A stretch of DNA of 64,000 nt from Desulfomonilaceae bacterium (GCA_031082285.1 JAVHLK010000009.1:21066-85065); one strand, 5' to 3'; counted from the first letter of the stretch, positions 9,379 to 18,455 are shown. Made by a program: numbers and translations. The notes: generated by a model not told the origin, from the letters alone.

Positions 9379-10128
9379 TCAATGGAGTAATGGATTCCTC
9401 TCATTGAGTTTATCGGGGCGAATATCGTCGTCACCCGGATCCGCGGACGTGTTCGGAACGAGGACGTCCAACTCCGATCGAGCCTCCCGTATCAAGCGTT
9501 CCGTCTCCATCATGAGGCTCTCGAGTTCCGGACTCGGCCTACCAGATTTCCTGGTGTCCGCGCCTATCTTACCTACCAGTTCGGACAGCCGGGTCAATCG
9601 GATCAAAAAGGACTCAGCGGGTGAGTCAAGCAATGCGTCGCGGTGGGGGGCCGCCGGAGCCTCGCGGCGCCGGCCGAAGAACCACGCACAGACGGGAAAG
9701 CTCGCGACCATGGCCACAAGGACTCCGAGAAGAAGGTAGGGATTAAGGGAATGTCCCCAGATCAACCCCGATCTGTCGTGGACGAATCCCGTGAGGTTCC
9801 CGTTCACGTCTTTCACTTGGGTGCCGACGTGAACCACTTCTTGGCCGACCCGGCCGACATGCCGATCGACTTGGGACACCTGCCGTTCCAGTCCGGATAT
9901 GCCGCTCTTGATCTCGATGGCCTTTTTCGAGATGTCGGACAGGTCCTTCCGGATCCCGGGGAACACTTCCTCCATCATGACACCGGTTCTTTCCAGGAGC
10001 GTACGGTCTCGCTCCATTCTGTCCGAGGCGAATCGAATCACCAGCCCAATGGCCACGGCCTGGAGTACCACGAGGAGGATCACGAGACCGTACAACTTTC
10101 TCATCAGCTTGCCCGGTTCAAAGGCCAT
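9379..10128 (-). CDS. two-TM membrane protein with coiled coil
   Basis: A 249-residue protein. A transmembrane helix follows the start (LYGLVILLVVLQAVAIGLVI, about residues 11-30). Next comes a charged, heptad-like stretch (DLSDISKKAIEIKSGISGLERQVSQVDRHVGRV) that would be periplasmic, then a second helix (PYLLLGVLVAMVASFPVCAWFF), and a cytoplasmic tail ending in acidic residues. The layout resembles a chemoreceptor sensor module but no signalling domain follows. ATG 10128 is preferred because GGGGAAGG precedes it at seven bases; earlier in-frame ATGs lack one. It is downstream of the KaiC-like regulator's divergent side and shares no obvious operon. Function unknown. Confidence 0.65.
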   Translation of the reverse strand: MAFEPGKLMRKLYGLVILLVVLQAVAIGLVIRFASDRMERDRTLLERTGVMMEEVFPGIRKDLSDISKKAIEIKSGISGLERQVSQVDRHVGRVGQEVVHVGTQVKDVNGNLTGFVHDRSGLIWGHSLNPYLLLGVLVAMVASFPVCAWFFGRRREAPAAPHRDALLDSPAESFLIRLTRLSELVGKIGADTRKSGRPSPELESLMMETERLIREARSELDVLVPNTSADPGDDDIRPDKLNERNPLLH

Positions 10129-10412
10129 CCCGGCACCTTCCCCAAATTGATCCCTTTCCATAAGGGTCCGATGGGTCATTATTACCAGACTTCGGCAGGG
10201 TCGGGAAAGCAAAAATCGCTGATACACAACGTCATTCGGTTACGGGCCGTGCTCCGTGTCTCATGTCTCCTCGCGGTTCCCGCCCCGGGGCTGTGGGGAA
10301 TGTGTGTAGGGGCACCCCCCTGTGGGTGCCCATGGGTAGGCACAGAGGCCTACCTCTACCAGACCGGCATGGAGGTGCAGGCGATGACCGGCATCCCGCG
10401 CAGAACGCGGCA

Positions 10413-10549
10413 GTCCCACAAGAGTGGTTTGAGGCTCCGCACTTTCTTTCGTAGCCCGGGCCTCCGTGCCCGGAGTGCTCCGGTTCCGGTTATCGGGCTG
10501 GGTAACGGGAGCAGAATGTGTCACAGAATCTACGCCATGAAACACTTAG
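10413..10549. repeat. dispersed repeat family A, copy 1 (abuts a stop codon)
   Basis: About 135 bases beginning GTCCCACAAGAGTGG and ending CACTTAG, where TTA is the complement of the stop codon of the minus-strand selenoprotein gene. Closely related copies are at 19411-19785 (interrupted) and 51949-52089, same orientation and same relation to a stop codon. It contains a GCCCGGGCCTCCGTGCCCGG hairpin that could act as a transcription terminator. Confidence 0.75.
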
Positions 10550-11118
10550 TCGATCAGACGGTACGGATGGGCCTTCTTGGTCCATTCACTGTCGGGATAC
10601 TCGGCATTGAGTTTGTCGTACACCTCCCGCAACGGCTTGGGATTGTTCGTGTGCTTGTAGGTTGCGACCCCGCGATAGAAGATCGCTTCGGGTGCCGCTT
10701 CACTCCCGGAATGGTCTTCAAGGAGCTTATCGAACGCGGAAATGGCACGGTCGAACCGGCCCGCCTCGAAGTGCGCCTTCCCGATCCCTAGTTGAAGAGC
10801 GGGAATCAATTCGTCAGTAGCAAGGAACCCCACCGATCGATGACTCTCTTGACCGTCGGTGTCCAACACAATAATGGTCGGAGTCCATTTTATTTTGTAA
10901 TTCTCGGCGTGAGTCTTGTCGTCGAATTGGAGTCTCAACGGAATCAGGTTGGCGTTAATATACCCGGAGACCTTTTCGTCGGGATACGTAACCGCATCCA
11001 TCTGTTGACAGCCGATTCAACCGGGGTTGTAAAAATCGAGCAATACCTCTCTGCCTTCGGATTTCGCTCTTGCAAGAGCCTTGTCCATGTCCGTTTCCCA
11101 TTCAATTTTGGTTGCCAT
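10546..11118 (-). CDS. thioredoxin-like UxxC selenoprotein with TPR-like tail
   Basis: Read from ATG 11118 (AGGAGG six bases upstream), the frame passes through one in-frame TGA at 11017-11019 and continues to 10548, giving 190 residues if UGA is selenocysteine. The N terminus IEWETDMDKALARAKSEGRE, LLDFYNPG, U34-I-G-C37, QQMDAVTYPDEKV and the TPT cis-Pro loop (KWTPTIIVLD) are those of a thioredoxin fold in which U34 replaces the first active-site Cys. A helical C terminus (GKAHFEAGRFDRAISAFDKLLEDH) resembles a tetratricopeptide repeat. No signal peptide, so a cytoplasmic redox role is likely. A SECIS-like hairpin follows the UGA. If UGA were a real stop, only a 33-residue peptide and a 151-residue fragment without its own ribosome binding site would remain. 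Confidence 0.9.
10982..10999 (-). promoter_or_regulatory. bacterial SECIS-like hairpin
   Basis: On the mRNA strand, 17 bases after the UGA, GGAUGCG pairs with CGUAUCC (seven pairs, one G-U) around a GUUA loop. Distance, stem length and a G-U-containing apical loop fit known bacterial SECIS elements that recruit SelB. It lies within the coding sequence. Confidence 0.7.
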
Positions 11119-11145
11119 GGCATGCCTCCTAGGTGCAATTGACTC

Positions 11146-11167
11146 GACGTACGTCTATTACGACGTA
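11146..11167. promoter_or_regulatory. palindromic candidate operator in divergent promoter region
   Basis: GACGTACGTC (11146-11155) is a perfect 10-base palindrome, and TACGTC/GACGTA (11150-11155 and 11162-11167) form a second inverted repeat around TATTAC. The TATGAT/TATAGT sequence just downstream could be a -10 for the aminopeptidase gene. It lies between the divergent selenoprotein and M1 aminopeptidase genes. The regulator is unknown. Confidence 0.4.
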
Positions 11168-11202
11168 CTTATGATATAGTAAGCATCCACGGGGAGCGGT
11201 CA

Positions 11203-14031
11203 ATGGTCGGACGTGCGAGACCGAGTCGGCGCCCGTCCGGACGCATAAATCAACGTGATGTGAAGCGAAAGGCCGTGCCGGAAATCCGCTCGTACCCGGG
11301 CCGCTCCATGTTTCGTGACCTACGTGCGTATCGGTCCCCGCCTATCCGACGGAAGGAGATTGTAGAATTGGTTGAGCAAGCATACAAGTATCGCCGTGAG
11401 GATTTTCCTCCTCTGCCCGTGAAACTCAATCATATTACCCTGTATATTAATTTCCTCGATGACGTGGTCGAGGTTGCCAATCTGTTGGATATGACCGCGG
11501 TTGAGGAATTGGCCGACTTGGCTCTGGACGCAAAGGAACTGGACATTCGACAGGTACGCCTGCTCGAAGACCCCACCGTAAGCGACGACCCAGGGCAGCC
11601 TATGGAATATCAATACCTTGAGGATGTGAACCGGCTCGTCGTGCGCCTTCCGAAAAGAATGCGTCCGGGGCAACGCTTCGGGATACGGACGGTGACGCTG
11701 TGCATCCCTTCCGACCACATTCTGGAGGGCATCTATAAGGATTCCACGCCCCCGGGAGCGCCTCAGCAGTTCATGTCACAGTGCCAGCAATGGGGTTTTC
11801 AACGGATAGCTCCCATCTTGGACGATTGCCGCGCCAAGTGTACCATGACAACCACCATCGAAGCCGATGCGTCCTATGGACGGATGATCAGCAACGGCAA
11901 CATCAGTGCGGACCTCAATCCCGACGGCAACCCCGTTCCCAAGCCGGACGATCCCTTCCGCCAAATCATCCGATACGAAAACAGTATTCCCATGCCGCCG
12001 TACCTCTTTCTGGTCTGTGTGGGAACATGGGACACGCTGACCGACTTCGTAACGTTTGATACCGGTCGAACGGTGCGGTTGGAATACTTGGTACCGCCCG
12101 GACGAATCGACGACGTGCGAATTCCCATGGCCATACTCAAGGACGCGGTGCTCTGGGTCAAGAAGACTCAGGATTACGAGTACCCGGCGGACACCTACAG
12201 AACGATCTGCATGAACAAGTCCAATTTCGGCGGTATGGAGAACATGGGCAATACGACCATCGTGACCGATTCCGCTCTGGTGGACGAGCACACATTGGAT
12301 CAGACGCTGCTCTACGTTCACGCGGTTATTGTCCACGAGTTCGAGCACAACCAATGCGGAAGTGAAACCACCATGGAGACCCCGTTCGACGTGTGGCTCA
12401 ATGAAGCGTACACGGTGGACGTCGAACGACAATACATGGCCGACATGTTCGATCCCGCGTTCATCCGACTCAACCAAGTGGACGCGATTAGGAGTCCTCT
12501 GCTCGGTCCCCTGGCAATAGAAGACGGGGGCAGAGCGGGTCGGATCGTGCGGGAAGGCTTCAACGACCCGGATGAACTGATCGACGGAGTCACCTACGTC
12601 AAGGCAGCCGAAGTGATCGGAATGTTGCGGCTCATCATTGGTGCGGACAAGTTTGATGCAGGCAAGACGCTCTATTTTTCCCGGTACAAGTACTCCAATG
12701 CGGACACGGAACAGTTTTTCGCTTGTTTCGAGGAGGTCTCGGGACGGGATCTGAGCCGGTTCAAACAGGGTTGGCTCTACACCAGAGGCTATCCGAAGGT
12801 TGCCGCAACGACTCGGTATGATGCGGAGGCCGGAAGGTATCTGATAGATTTCTCGCAGGATTTTGGTAACGCCCCGGCGCCGTTTCACCTGCCGATCCAA
12901 CTTGCCCTGGTCGCCAAAGACGGTACGGTCGTTCCGGGGAGCGAGCAGGTGTTCGAATTCGATCAAGAGAAGGCCACCCTGTCCATTTGGGTCGGCGACG
13001 AAGAACCGGCCTTTGCCTCCATCAATCGTGACTACTCATTCTACGGGACCTTCGCGCTCCACGGCGTTTCGCCGCAAAGTCTCGCCTTGCAGGCTCGCAG
13101 GGACACCAACCCGTTCAACAGGGTCGAGGCCATGCGACAACTTACCGACATCCAGCGAGTTGGACTGATGCACGATCCGGGGGAGGAAATCGACCCGGAC
13201 TGGTTGTCTCTGTATCGGACCATTCTGGAAGACCGCGACCTGCCGCCAGGGTTGCAGGCGTTCTGTCTGCGAATTGACGAGCAGCCGCTGGATAGAGACT
13301 ACATCGGCTGGTATCGAGAAATGGTCGCCGCGAGGGAACTTCTCATGGCCGCGGTGAATCGTTCCTTCAGAGACCTCCTCGTGAGCCGTTTTCACGATTT
13401 GGACACCTATCGTCCACGACAATCGCCCAGAGAGGGAATCGAAGATCGGATCCCGAAGAATGTGCTCCTGGAACTTATTGCGATCGACGACACTCCCGAG
13501 TCACATCGACTGATTCTGGACCATCATCGCGCGGCGACCTCCGCCACGGACCGTGTTGCTTCACTCATCGCGTTGAACAGGAGTTCCGCTTCGGAGCGAA
13601 GAAGGATTCTCGAAGATACGTACGCAGCCTGGCATGGTCACCTCAGCGCGTACGCCAACTATCTGCGCGTCGTTTCGGCAGGCACCCGAGACGATGTCTT
13701 CGACATGATCGAAGCGGAGAAACGGCGCGCGACCTTTGACATCAGGAATCCGACCTGGTCAAGAGCCCTGCTGCTCCCCATGGCCGTCAACAACAAGATG
13801 GTGTGGACGGAACAGGGGATCGGGTGGGTGGCCGATACGGTGATTGAACTGTCCTCGATAAACGGCTACGTCGCATCAAGGCTGCTCAACACCTTTCAGC
13901 TGGTCCGGTTGCTCAAGGACGACCTCCGAGCCCTGGTGACGAAGGCTCTGGAACGAATAGTCCGGGAAGTCCCCGCAACCGTGAGTCCTACGGTTCATGG
14001 TCAGGCCAAAGCTTACTTGGGCGCGGCATGA
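11203..14031 (+). CDS. M1-family zinc aminopeptidase (PepN-like)
   Basis: A 942-residue gluzincin. The zinc site is H378-E-F-E-H382 with the third ligand E401 in LNEAYT, 19 residues later, exactly as in M1 peptidases. The aminopeptidase motif GGMEN is at 343-347. The N-terminal beta domain and the C-terminal helical half match PepN-type length (about 870-940). It should remove N-terminal residues from peptides in the cytoplasm; no signal peptide is present. The N terminus has about 60 extra basic residues before conserved-looking sequence. ATG 11203 follows GGGGAG. A short Cys-rich exported protein and RsmA follow on the same strand within about 450 bases. Confidence 0.9.
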   Translation: MVGRARPSRRPSGRINQRDVKRKAVPEIRSYPGRSMFRDLRAYRSPPIRRKEIVELVEQAYKYRREDFPPLPVKLNHITLYINFLDDVVEVANLLDMTAVEELADLALDAKELDIRQVRLLEDPTVSDDPGQPMEYQYLEDVNRLVVRLPKRMRPGQRFGIRTVTLCIPSDHILEGIYKDSTPPGAPQQFMSQCQQWGFQRIAPILDDCRAKCTMTTTIEADASYGRMISNGNISADLNPDGNPVPKPDDPFRQIIRYENSIPMPPYLFLVCVGTWDTLTDFVTFDTGRTVRLEYLVPPGRIDDVRIPMAILKDAVLWVKKTQDYEYPADTYRTICMNKSNFGGMENMGNTTIVTDSALVDEHTLDQTLLYVHAVIVHEFEHNQCGSETTMETPFDVWLNEAYTVDVERQYMADMFDPAFIRLNQVDAIRSPLLGPLAIEDGGRAGRIVREGFNDPDELIDGVTYVKAAEVIGMLRLIIGADKFDAGKTLYFSRYKYSNADTEQFFACFEEVSGRDLSRFKQGWLYTRGYPKVAATTRYDAEAGRYLIDFSQDFGNAPAPFHLPIQLALVAKDGTVVPGSEQVFEFDQEKATLSIWVGDEEPAFASINRDYSFYGTFALHGVSPQSLALQARRDTNPFNRVEAMRQLTDIQRVGLMHDPGEEIDPDWLSLYRTILEDRDLPPGLQAFCLRIDEQPLDRDYIGWYREMVAARELLMAAVNRSFRDLLVSRFHDLDTYRPRQSPREGIEDRIPKNVLLELIAIDDTPESHRLILDHHRAATSATDRVASLIALNRSSASERRRILEDTYAAWHGHLSAYANYLRVVSAGTRDDVFDMIEAEKRRATFDIRNPTWSRALLLPMAVNNKMVWTEQGIGWVADTVIELSSINGYVASRLLNTFQLVRLLKDDLRALVTKALERIVREVPATVSPTVHGQAKAYLGAA

Positions 14032-14084
14032 CGCCGAAAGGGAACATGACGGGACCATGGTTGCAGCCATGTGAGAGGCAAGCA

Positions 14085-14426
14085 ATGACTCCTCGACTGT
14101 TTATCCATACCATGTGCCTGGTTTGGATCCTTGGCCTCTCGGTAAACGACTCGGCCGGCACGGACCAACCGGGGGTGGGATCAAAGGCCGCTCAGTATCG
14201 AGATCGGGCCGAGAAAAGAATGGCATTCAACGAGTGTTATCGTGCAGGATTGCCGGAATGCTATAAGCAGTTCCAGGACGCGGTCGACTGGTGCAACAAG
14301 AACTGGGAACGCTGTTTCCCGTTGATCGAAAGTGCGGGCGCGCATCCGTCCAGTTTCGGCGGTCAAATATTGCGAGAGTGCAAGGAAAAACTCAAACGGA
14401 AATGTCGACAAGAGTCCGGCCTGTAA
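14085..14426 (+). CDS. small exported six-cysteine protein
   Basis: A 113-residue protein starting at ATG 14085 with GAGAGG six bases upstream. A hydrophobic signal sequence (RLFIHTMCLVWILGLSV, cleavage probably near DSAGT) leads to a mature region with six cysteines in helical surroundings (NECY, PECY, DWCN, ERCF, RECK, RKCR). Paired CxxxxxxC-like spacings suggest three disulfides or a twin-Cys helical hairpin. No known family recognised. It lies between the aminopeptidase and RsmA with short gaps. In a cell with DsbA-type proteins nearby, periplasmic disulfide formation is plausible. Confidence 0.7.
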   Translation: MTPRLFIHTMCLVWILGLSVNDSAGTDQPGVGSKAAQYRDRAEKRMAFNECYRAGLPECYKQFQDAVDWCNKNWERCFPLIESAGAHPSSFGGQILRECKEKLKRKCRQESGL

Positions 14427-14469
14427 TGGGTCCGTCTTGGTGCCGCCATAGCTGAACAGGATACGTAAA

Positions 14470-15360
14470 TTGGCCGATGCCCGTCACGTCAGGAAGCTCT
14501 TTGAGAAACACGGTCTCAGCCCGAAGAAATGGATGGGGCAGAATCTCCTTGTCGATCGAGCGTACTTACACAAGATCTTGGCTGCGGCCCGGGTTCAACC
14601 GGACGAATGCATCATTGAAGTCGGGGCGGGGCTGGGGGTGCTCACGGAAGCCCTACTGGACCGCGGGGCCAAGGTGTGGGCGTTGGAACTGGATTCAGGC
14701 TTTTTCCGGGTCCTCCAAGAAAAGTTCTCGGACTCACAAGGAGTGGTTCTCGTGCATGCCGACGCCCTGACGTACGACTTTCACGCGCTCGCCGGTCAGG
14801 TCGGCAGGCTGAAAGTCGTCGCCAATTTGCCCTACAATATTTCGAGCCGACTTGTGTTCATGTTTCACGAGAACCGAGACATCTTCCAATCGCTGTACAT
14901 TCTCCTGCAAAAAGAAGTTGCGCAACGACTTGTCGCCGAACCCGGGACGAAGGACTACGGTATTCTCACGGTTCTGCTCGGTGTGAGCGCGGAAGTGGAG
15001 AGCCTCTTCAACATCCCTCCAAAAGCTTTCTTTCCCGTTCCCGAAGTGATCTCTTCTCTGGTCCGCATCACGTTCCCATCATCTCTTCCGGTGGGGGTCT
15101 CCGACCCGGGGCTGCTCACGCGGTTGGTCAAGGCCGCGTTTACCGGCAGGCGCAAGACGCTCAAGAATACCCTGAAAAACCTCACCATTCCCGGTATTAC
15201 GGAGAGCATGGTGCACGTCGCGGCTCAGGATGCCGGCATTGACCTTGCCAGACGGGGAGAGACGCTGTCTCCCAAGGAGTTCGCGGCTTTTGCCGACGCC
15301 CTGTCCGGATTGGCCGGACCGGGAAAACACGATGCAGATTGCGATCCTGAAGGCGCTTGA
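14470..15360 (+). CDS. rsmA: 16S rRNA (adenine1518/1519-N6)-dimethyltransferase RsmA
   Basis: A 296-residue SAM-dependent enzyme that dimethylates two adjacent adenines near the 3' end of 16S rRNA during small-subunit assembly. SAM motif I is VGAGLGVLTEALLDRG with the acidic ribose-binding ELD (ALELDSGF) after it. The catalytic NLPYNIS motif follows, then RLVAEPGTKDYGILTVLL and the C-terminal FTGRRKTLKNTLKNL helix. It begins with the family's KLFEKHGLSPKKWMGQNLL substrate-recognition segment. TTG 14470 is taken as start because the protein's conserved N terminus begins there and AGGA lies upstream. Length is slightly above E. coli RsmA (273). Confidence 0.95.
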   Translation: MADARHVRKLFEKHGLSPKKWMGQNLLVDRAYLHKILAAARVQPDECIIEVGAGLGVLTEALLDRGAKVWALELDSGFFRVLQEKFSDSQGVVLVHADALTYDFHALAGQVGRLKVVANLPYNISSRLVFMFHENRDIFQSLYILLQKEVAQRLVAEPGTKDYGILTVLLGVSAEVESLFNIPPKAFFPVPEVISSLVRITFPSSLPVGVSDPGLLTRLVKAAFTGRRKTLKNTLKNLTIPGITESMVHVAAQDAGIDLARRGETLSPKEFAAFADALSGLAGPGKHDADCDPEGA

Positions 15361-15667
15361 CGGGTCCTCAAAGTCTTATGGTGCCGTTTCTCGAATAATG
15401 CGAACACCTTCAGTTTATCATTGCCGGCGTTGCATCGAGCATTGAGATTGCTTCGTCGCTCGGCTCCTCGCAAAGACGGGAGCGACCGGCGGAACTGTGG
15501 AGGAATCGGGTTTCCTCCTCGTTCCCAGGCTCCGCCCGGGAATGCCTATCCGTCCCGCGTCCCGCGGGATCTGCGGCCCGGAGTTCACGTGGACTTTCAT
15601 GGTCAGTTGTGATCCGCCGATCATGGGGGTCTAAGAGATAGAGCGGTGAGTGGGTTCGGGCACGTCG
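15361..15667. other. intergenic region with repeat debris
   Basis: No gene recognised. At about 15441-15490 it contains GAGATTGCTTCGTCGCTC and CTCCTCGCAAAGAC, a fragment of the repeat family seen more fully at 41362-41513 and 53691-53833. The remainder is GC-rich non-coding sequence. Confidence 0.5.
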
Positions 15668-16849
15668 TCAGAGTATGTCGGTTACCTGTGTCAGGACCGT
15701 CTCCACTTGAGCGGATTTGGCGTACATAAGTGCGGATTTCCCCGTAACGTCCTTGACGTGGGGATCGGCGCCCCGCTCGAGCAGATATTCTACGATTCGT
15801 GGGTGATCCCTGTACACCGCGATCATGAGCGCAGTATGACCGCCTCGATCTCGTACGTTGATATCGGCTCCCTTTTCGAGGAGCAACTTCAGAACCTTGA
15901 GATGCCCCTTGAACGAAGCCTTCATCAACGCGGTCAACCCATTCCTCGTGTCCGAAGCATGCACTGAAGCTCCGGCCTCCAACAGACGCCGGACCACTTC
16001 CAGGTGGCCCTTGTATGCCGCTCTCATCAAAGGCGTGTTGCCGGACTTGTCCCGAACCTCGAAATCCGCGCCGGAATTCACGAGGCGATCCACCACTTCC
16101 GCATACCCTCCCCTGGCCGCCACGGTCAAGGCGGTGTTCCCGCGATTGTCCCTGGCTTCCACTTCCGCTCGGGCGTCAAGCAGCAGTTCAACGACCTTGG
16201 TGTACCCACCCCGTGCTGCAACAATCAGAGCAGTGTTCCCAAAATAATTCTTTGCGTTTTCCGCCGCACCTCCGGCGAGCAGAAGTTTGACGACTTCGAA
16301 ATTCCCGAGACTCGATGCGGCAATCAAGGGGGTGGTGCCGTCGTTGTCACGTTCCTCGTAATGCGCGCCGTGATCCAGAAGAATCTGCGCCGCTTTATGG
16401 TGGCCGCTCAAGCATGCTTCAATGAGTGCGGTGTTCCCGTACCTGTTCCTGGCCCGGATATCGGCCCCTTGCTCCAAGAGCAGCTCCACCAGATCGGCGT
16501 GTCCCCTGTACGCGGCTCGGAGCAAAGGCGTGTTCCCGTAGTCGCTCGCCGCGTTGACGTCGGCCCCCTTTTCAATCAACAATCGTGCAACGTCGAGTTT
16601 GCCCTCGTAGGCTGCGAGGATTAGAGCAGTGTCGCCGGCATTATTCCGGGCATGGACATCCGCACCGCTTTCCAACAGCAGGTCCGCTACCTCGGTGTCG
16701 CCCTCCAACGATGCCTCCAAGAATGCAGCGTTGAGATCCGGACCGGAAGAGCCGCTTTCTTGAAGCGTGCGCGATGTGTCGCTGATTTCGAGATCGCTCA
16801 GGTCAAAAAGCCGGGCCAGTCTCGCAATATCAGTTAAGTCCCCTCCCAA
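15668..16849 (-). CDS. large ankyrin-repeat protein
   Basis: A 393-residue protein made almost wholly of about ten ankyrin repeats from residue 35 to the end (for example NTALIVAARGGYTKVVELLLDARAEVEARD, repeated with high internal similarity). No signal peptide, so cytoplasmic. A short acidic N-terminal segment (LFDLSDLEISDTSRT) precedes the repeats. The TTG at 16849 has GGAGG eight bases upstream; a GTG at 16858 is in frame but only two bases from that site. It is divergent from the SH3b protein gene. Ankyrin stacks bind proteins; no partner can be named. Confidence 0.85.
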   Translation of the reverse strand: MGGDLTDIARLARLFDLSDLEISDTSRTLQESGSSGPDLNAAFLEASLEGDTEVADLLLESGADVHARNNAGDTALILAAYEGKLDVARLLIEKGADVNAASDYGNTPLLRAAYRGHADLVELLLEQGADIRARNRYGNTALIEACLSGHHKAAQILLDHGAHYEERDNDGTTPLIAASSLGNFEVVKLLLAGGAAENAKNYFGNTALIVAARGGYTKVVELLLDARAEVEARDNRGNTALTVAARGGYAEVVDRLVNSGADFEVRDKSGNTPLMRAAYKGHLEVVRRLLEAGASVHASDTRNGLTALMKASFKGHLKVLKLLLEKGADINVRDRGGHTALMIAVYRDHPRIVEYLLERGADPHVKDVTGKSALMYAKSAQVETVLTQVTDIL

Positions 16850-17095
16850 TGCACACACCTCCGGCAGGCTTCACCATCTATTCTTTCTGCTTGAGTGTAG
16901 ATCAGATCGCCCCGTTAAGCCAGATTTTTTTGACGTGAGGGAGCCGATTTCCCGGGGGTGACGGCACCACCGGCATGCTGGGAATTAAACATTTGGGCGC
17001 GGTTCCAGTCTAATGTGTAAGGAGACGATTGGGGAATCTTCAACGTGGACGGAAACCGATCGCGATCTCCTGACCGAAGAATGGGAGGACGAGTC

Positions 17096-18349
17096 ATGAG
17101 AAAAGCATTTTACCGCGGTCTGTTCATCGCGACGGTAGTCACGGCCTGTGTCGTATGGTCCTTGGGTGCGGAGGCCGCAAACGTCCAGTACGAGGCCGTG
17201 GGACCGATTGCAGGAACGGTAGCGGCACCCGACAGTGCGCGCGGAGCGGTTGTAAGGGCGGGACCTTCGCAGTCGGACCGCGCGCTCGGAGTATTGAGAA
17301 ACGGAACGAGAGTGAAAAACTACTTGGAGTTCGCAAACGGTTGGGTGAGAATTCGCACGCCTTTTCACGGAGCCTGGGTCCAGGCCTCTTACATTGTTCC
17401 ACAGAGCGCTCCCGCCGTCGTGACCGGCGTGGACCAGCCGGAGAACTGTCTGAGAGTGCGGGAAGGTCCCGGTTCTGAATTCGAGGTGGTCGGGTGTCTC
17501 GCTCACGGTGAGACGCTTACGCTCACCGGCTTATGGTCTGAGAACAATTGGGCCGAGATATCGCATCCCGTCAGCGGCTGGGTTCATGCAGCGCAGATCG
17601 GCACGGGCCTGGATCCGTCATATCCCACGCGCACTTCACCCGTACGGGAAGTCGTGGTCGAAAGCTATCCCACCCTGTACCCGGAAGACTTGATTGTGGA
17701 CCCGTATTTCTACGACTACAATTACGCCTACCCTCTGGGCGCGTACATCTACGGCGCATACCCCTGGTACTACATTGGAAAGAGGTTCCACAAGAGGTTC
17801 TACACGAATAGATTCCATGGTAAGGACTATTGGCGCTACGGGAAACCGCGTCATTGGGACAGACGCGCCTGGAGAGTGAACAGAGATCGGAGACCCGTCA
17901 TCGGTGCGGGCACGCGGGGCGGCAGCCTGCGCGTAGGCTCGAGACGAGGCGGCAGCGCTCTGGGAGTCGACAGACGAGCAATGACCTCTGCAGTCAGAGG
18001 AAGCAATCGCGGCTTCCGCTACGGCGGAGGTAGAGGCAGTGCAATCAACCTCGGTGCCGCATCCAGAGGCGGCAGCTTCCGTATGGGCGGTTCCAGAGGC
18101 CGAAGCGCGGCCTTCGGTTCAGCCCCCAGAGGCGGCAGCTTCCGTATGGGTGGCTCAAGAGGCGGTAGCTTCCGCATCGGCGGTGGTAGAGTTGGCGGAA
18201 TGAGCCTCGGTGGGGCGTCCAGAGGCGGCGGCTTCCGTATCGGCGGCGGAGGGTCCCGCGGTGGATTCTCCGGGCGGATCGGAGGCGGCAGAGGCGGAAT
18301 GGGAGGATTCTCCCGCGGTGGCGGAGGCCGTGGAGGCTTCAGACGCTAA
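17096..18349 (+). CDS. exported SH3b protein with Gly/Arg-rich repeat tail
   Basis: A 417-residue protein. Signal peptide MRKAFYRGLFIATVVTACVVWSLGAEA, then two bacterial SH3 domains (about 45-115 with VVRAGPSQSDRALGVL and 125-185 with LRVREGPGSEFEVVGCL), a Tyr/Pro-rich segment (YFYDYNYAYPLGAYIYGAYPWYY), a basic stretch, and a tail of about 130 residues composed of repeated SRGGSFRMGG / SRGGGFRIGG units ending GRGGFRR. SH3b domains usually bind peptidoglycan or surface proteins; the tail is highly cationic and probably disordered. ATG 17096 is fixed by GGGAGG. The low-complexity repeats are internally similar at DNA level, suggesting expansion by slippage. Confidence 0.82.
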   Translation: MRKAFYRGLFIATVVTACVVWSLGAEAANVQYEAVGPIAGTVAAPDSARGAVVRAGPSQSDRALGVLRNGTRVKNYLEFANGWVRIRTPFHGAWVQASYIVPQSAPAVVTGVDQPENCLRVREGPGSEFEVVGCLAHGETLTLTGLWSENNWAEISHPVSGWVHAAQIGTGLDPSYPTRTSPVREVVVESYPTLYPEDLIVDPYFYDYNYAYPLGAYIYGAYPWYYIGKRFHKRFYTNRFHGKDYWRYGKPRHWDRRAWRVNRDRRPVIGAGTRGGSLRVGSRRGGSALGVDRRAMTSAVRGSNRGFRYGGGRGSAINLGAASRGGSFRMGGSRGRSAAFGSAPRGGSFRMGGSRGGSFRIGGGRVGGMSLGGASRGGGFRIGGGGSRGGFSGRIGGGRGGMGGFSRGGGGRGGFRR

Positions 18350-18455
18350 CGGTGTCGTCTCCGGGGGTAGTGAAGCCCCCGCTTGACCGGGATTGAATCA
18401 GAGAGATGGAACTCCTTCGAAAAGCCGGTGTCGAATGGTAATATACCTACCTTCA

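Noticed and set aside
10546..11001. Reading the 151-codon frame from ATG 11001 as a complete gene
   Set aside because: It lacks a ribosome binding site and begins in the middle of a thioredoxin domain, just after the active-site motif; the selenocysteine reading explains both.
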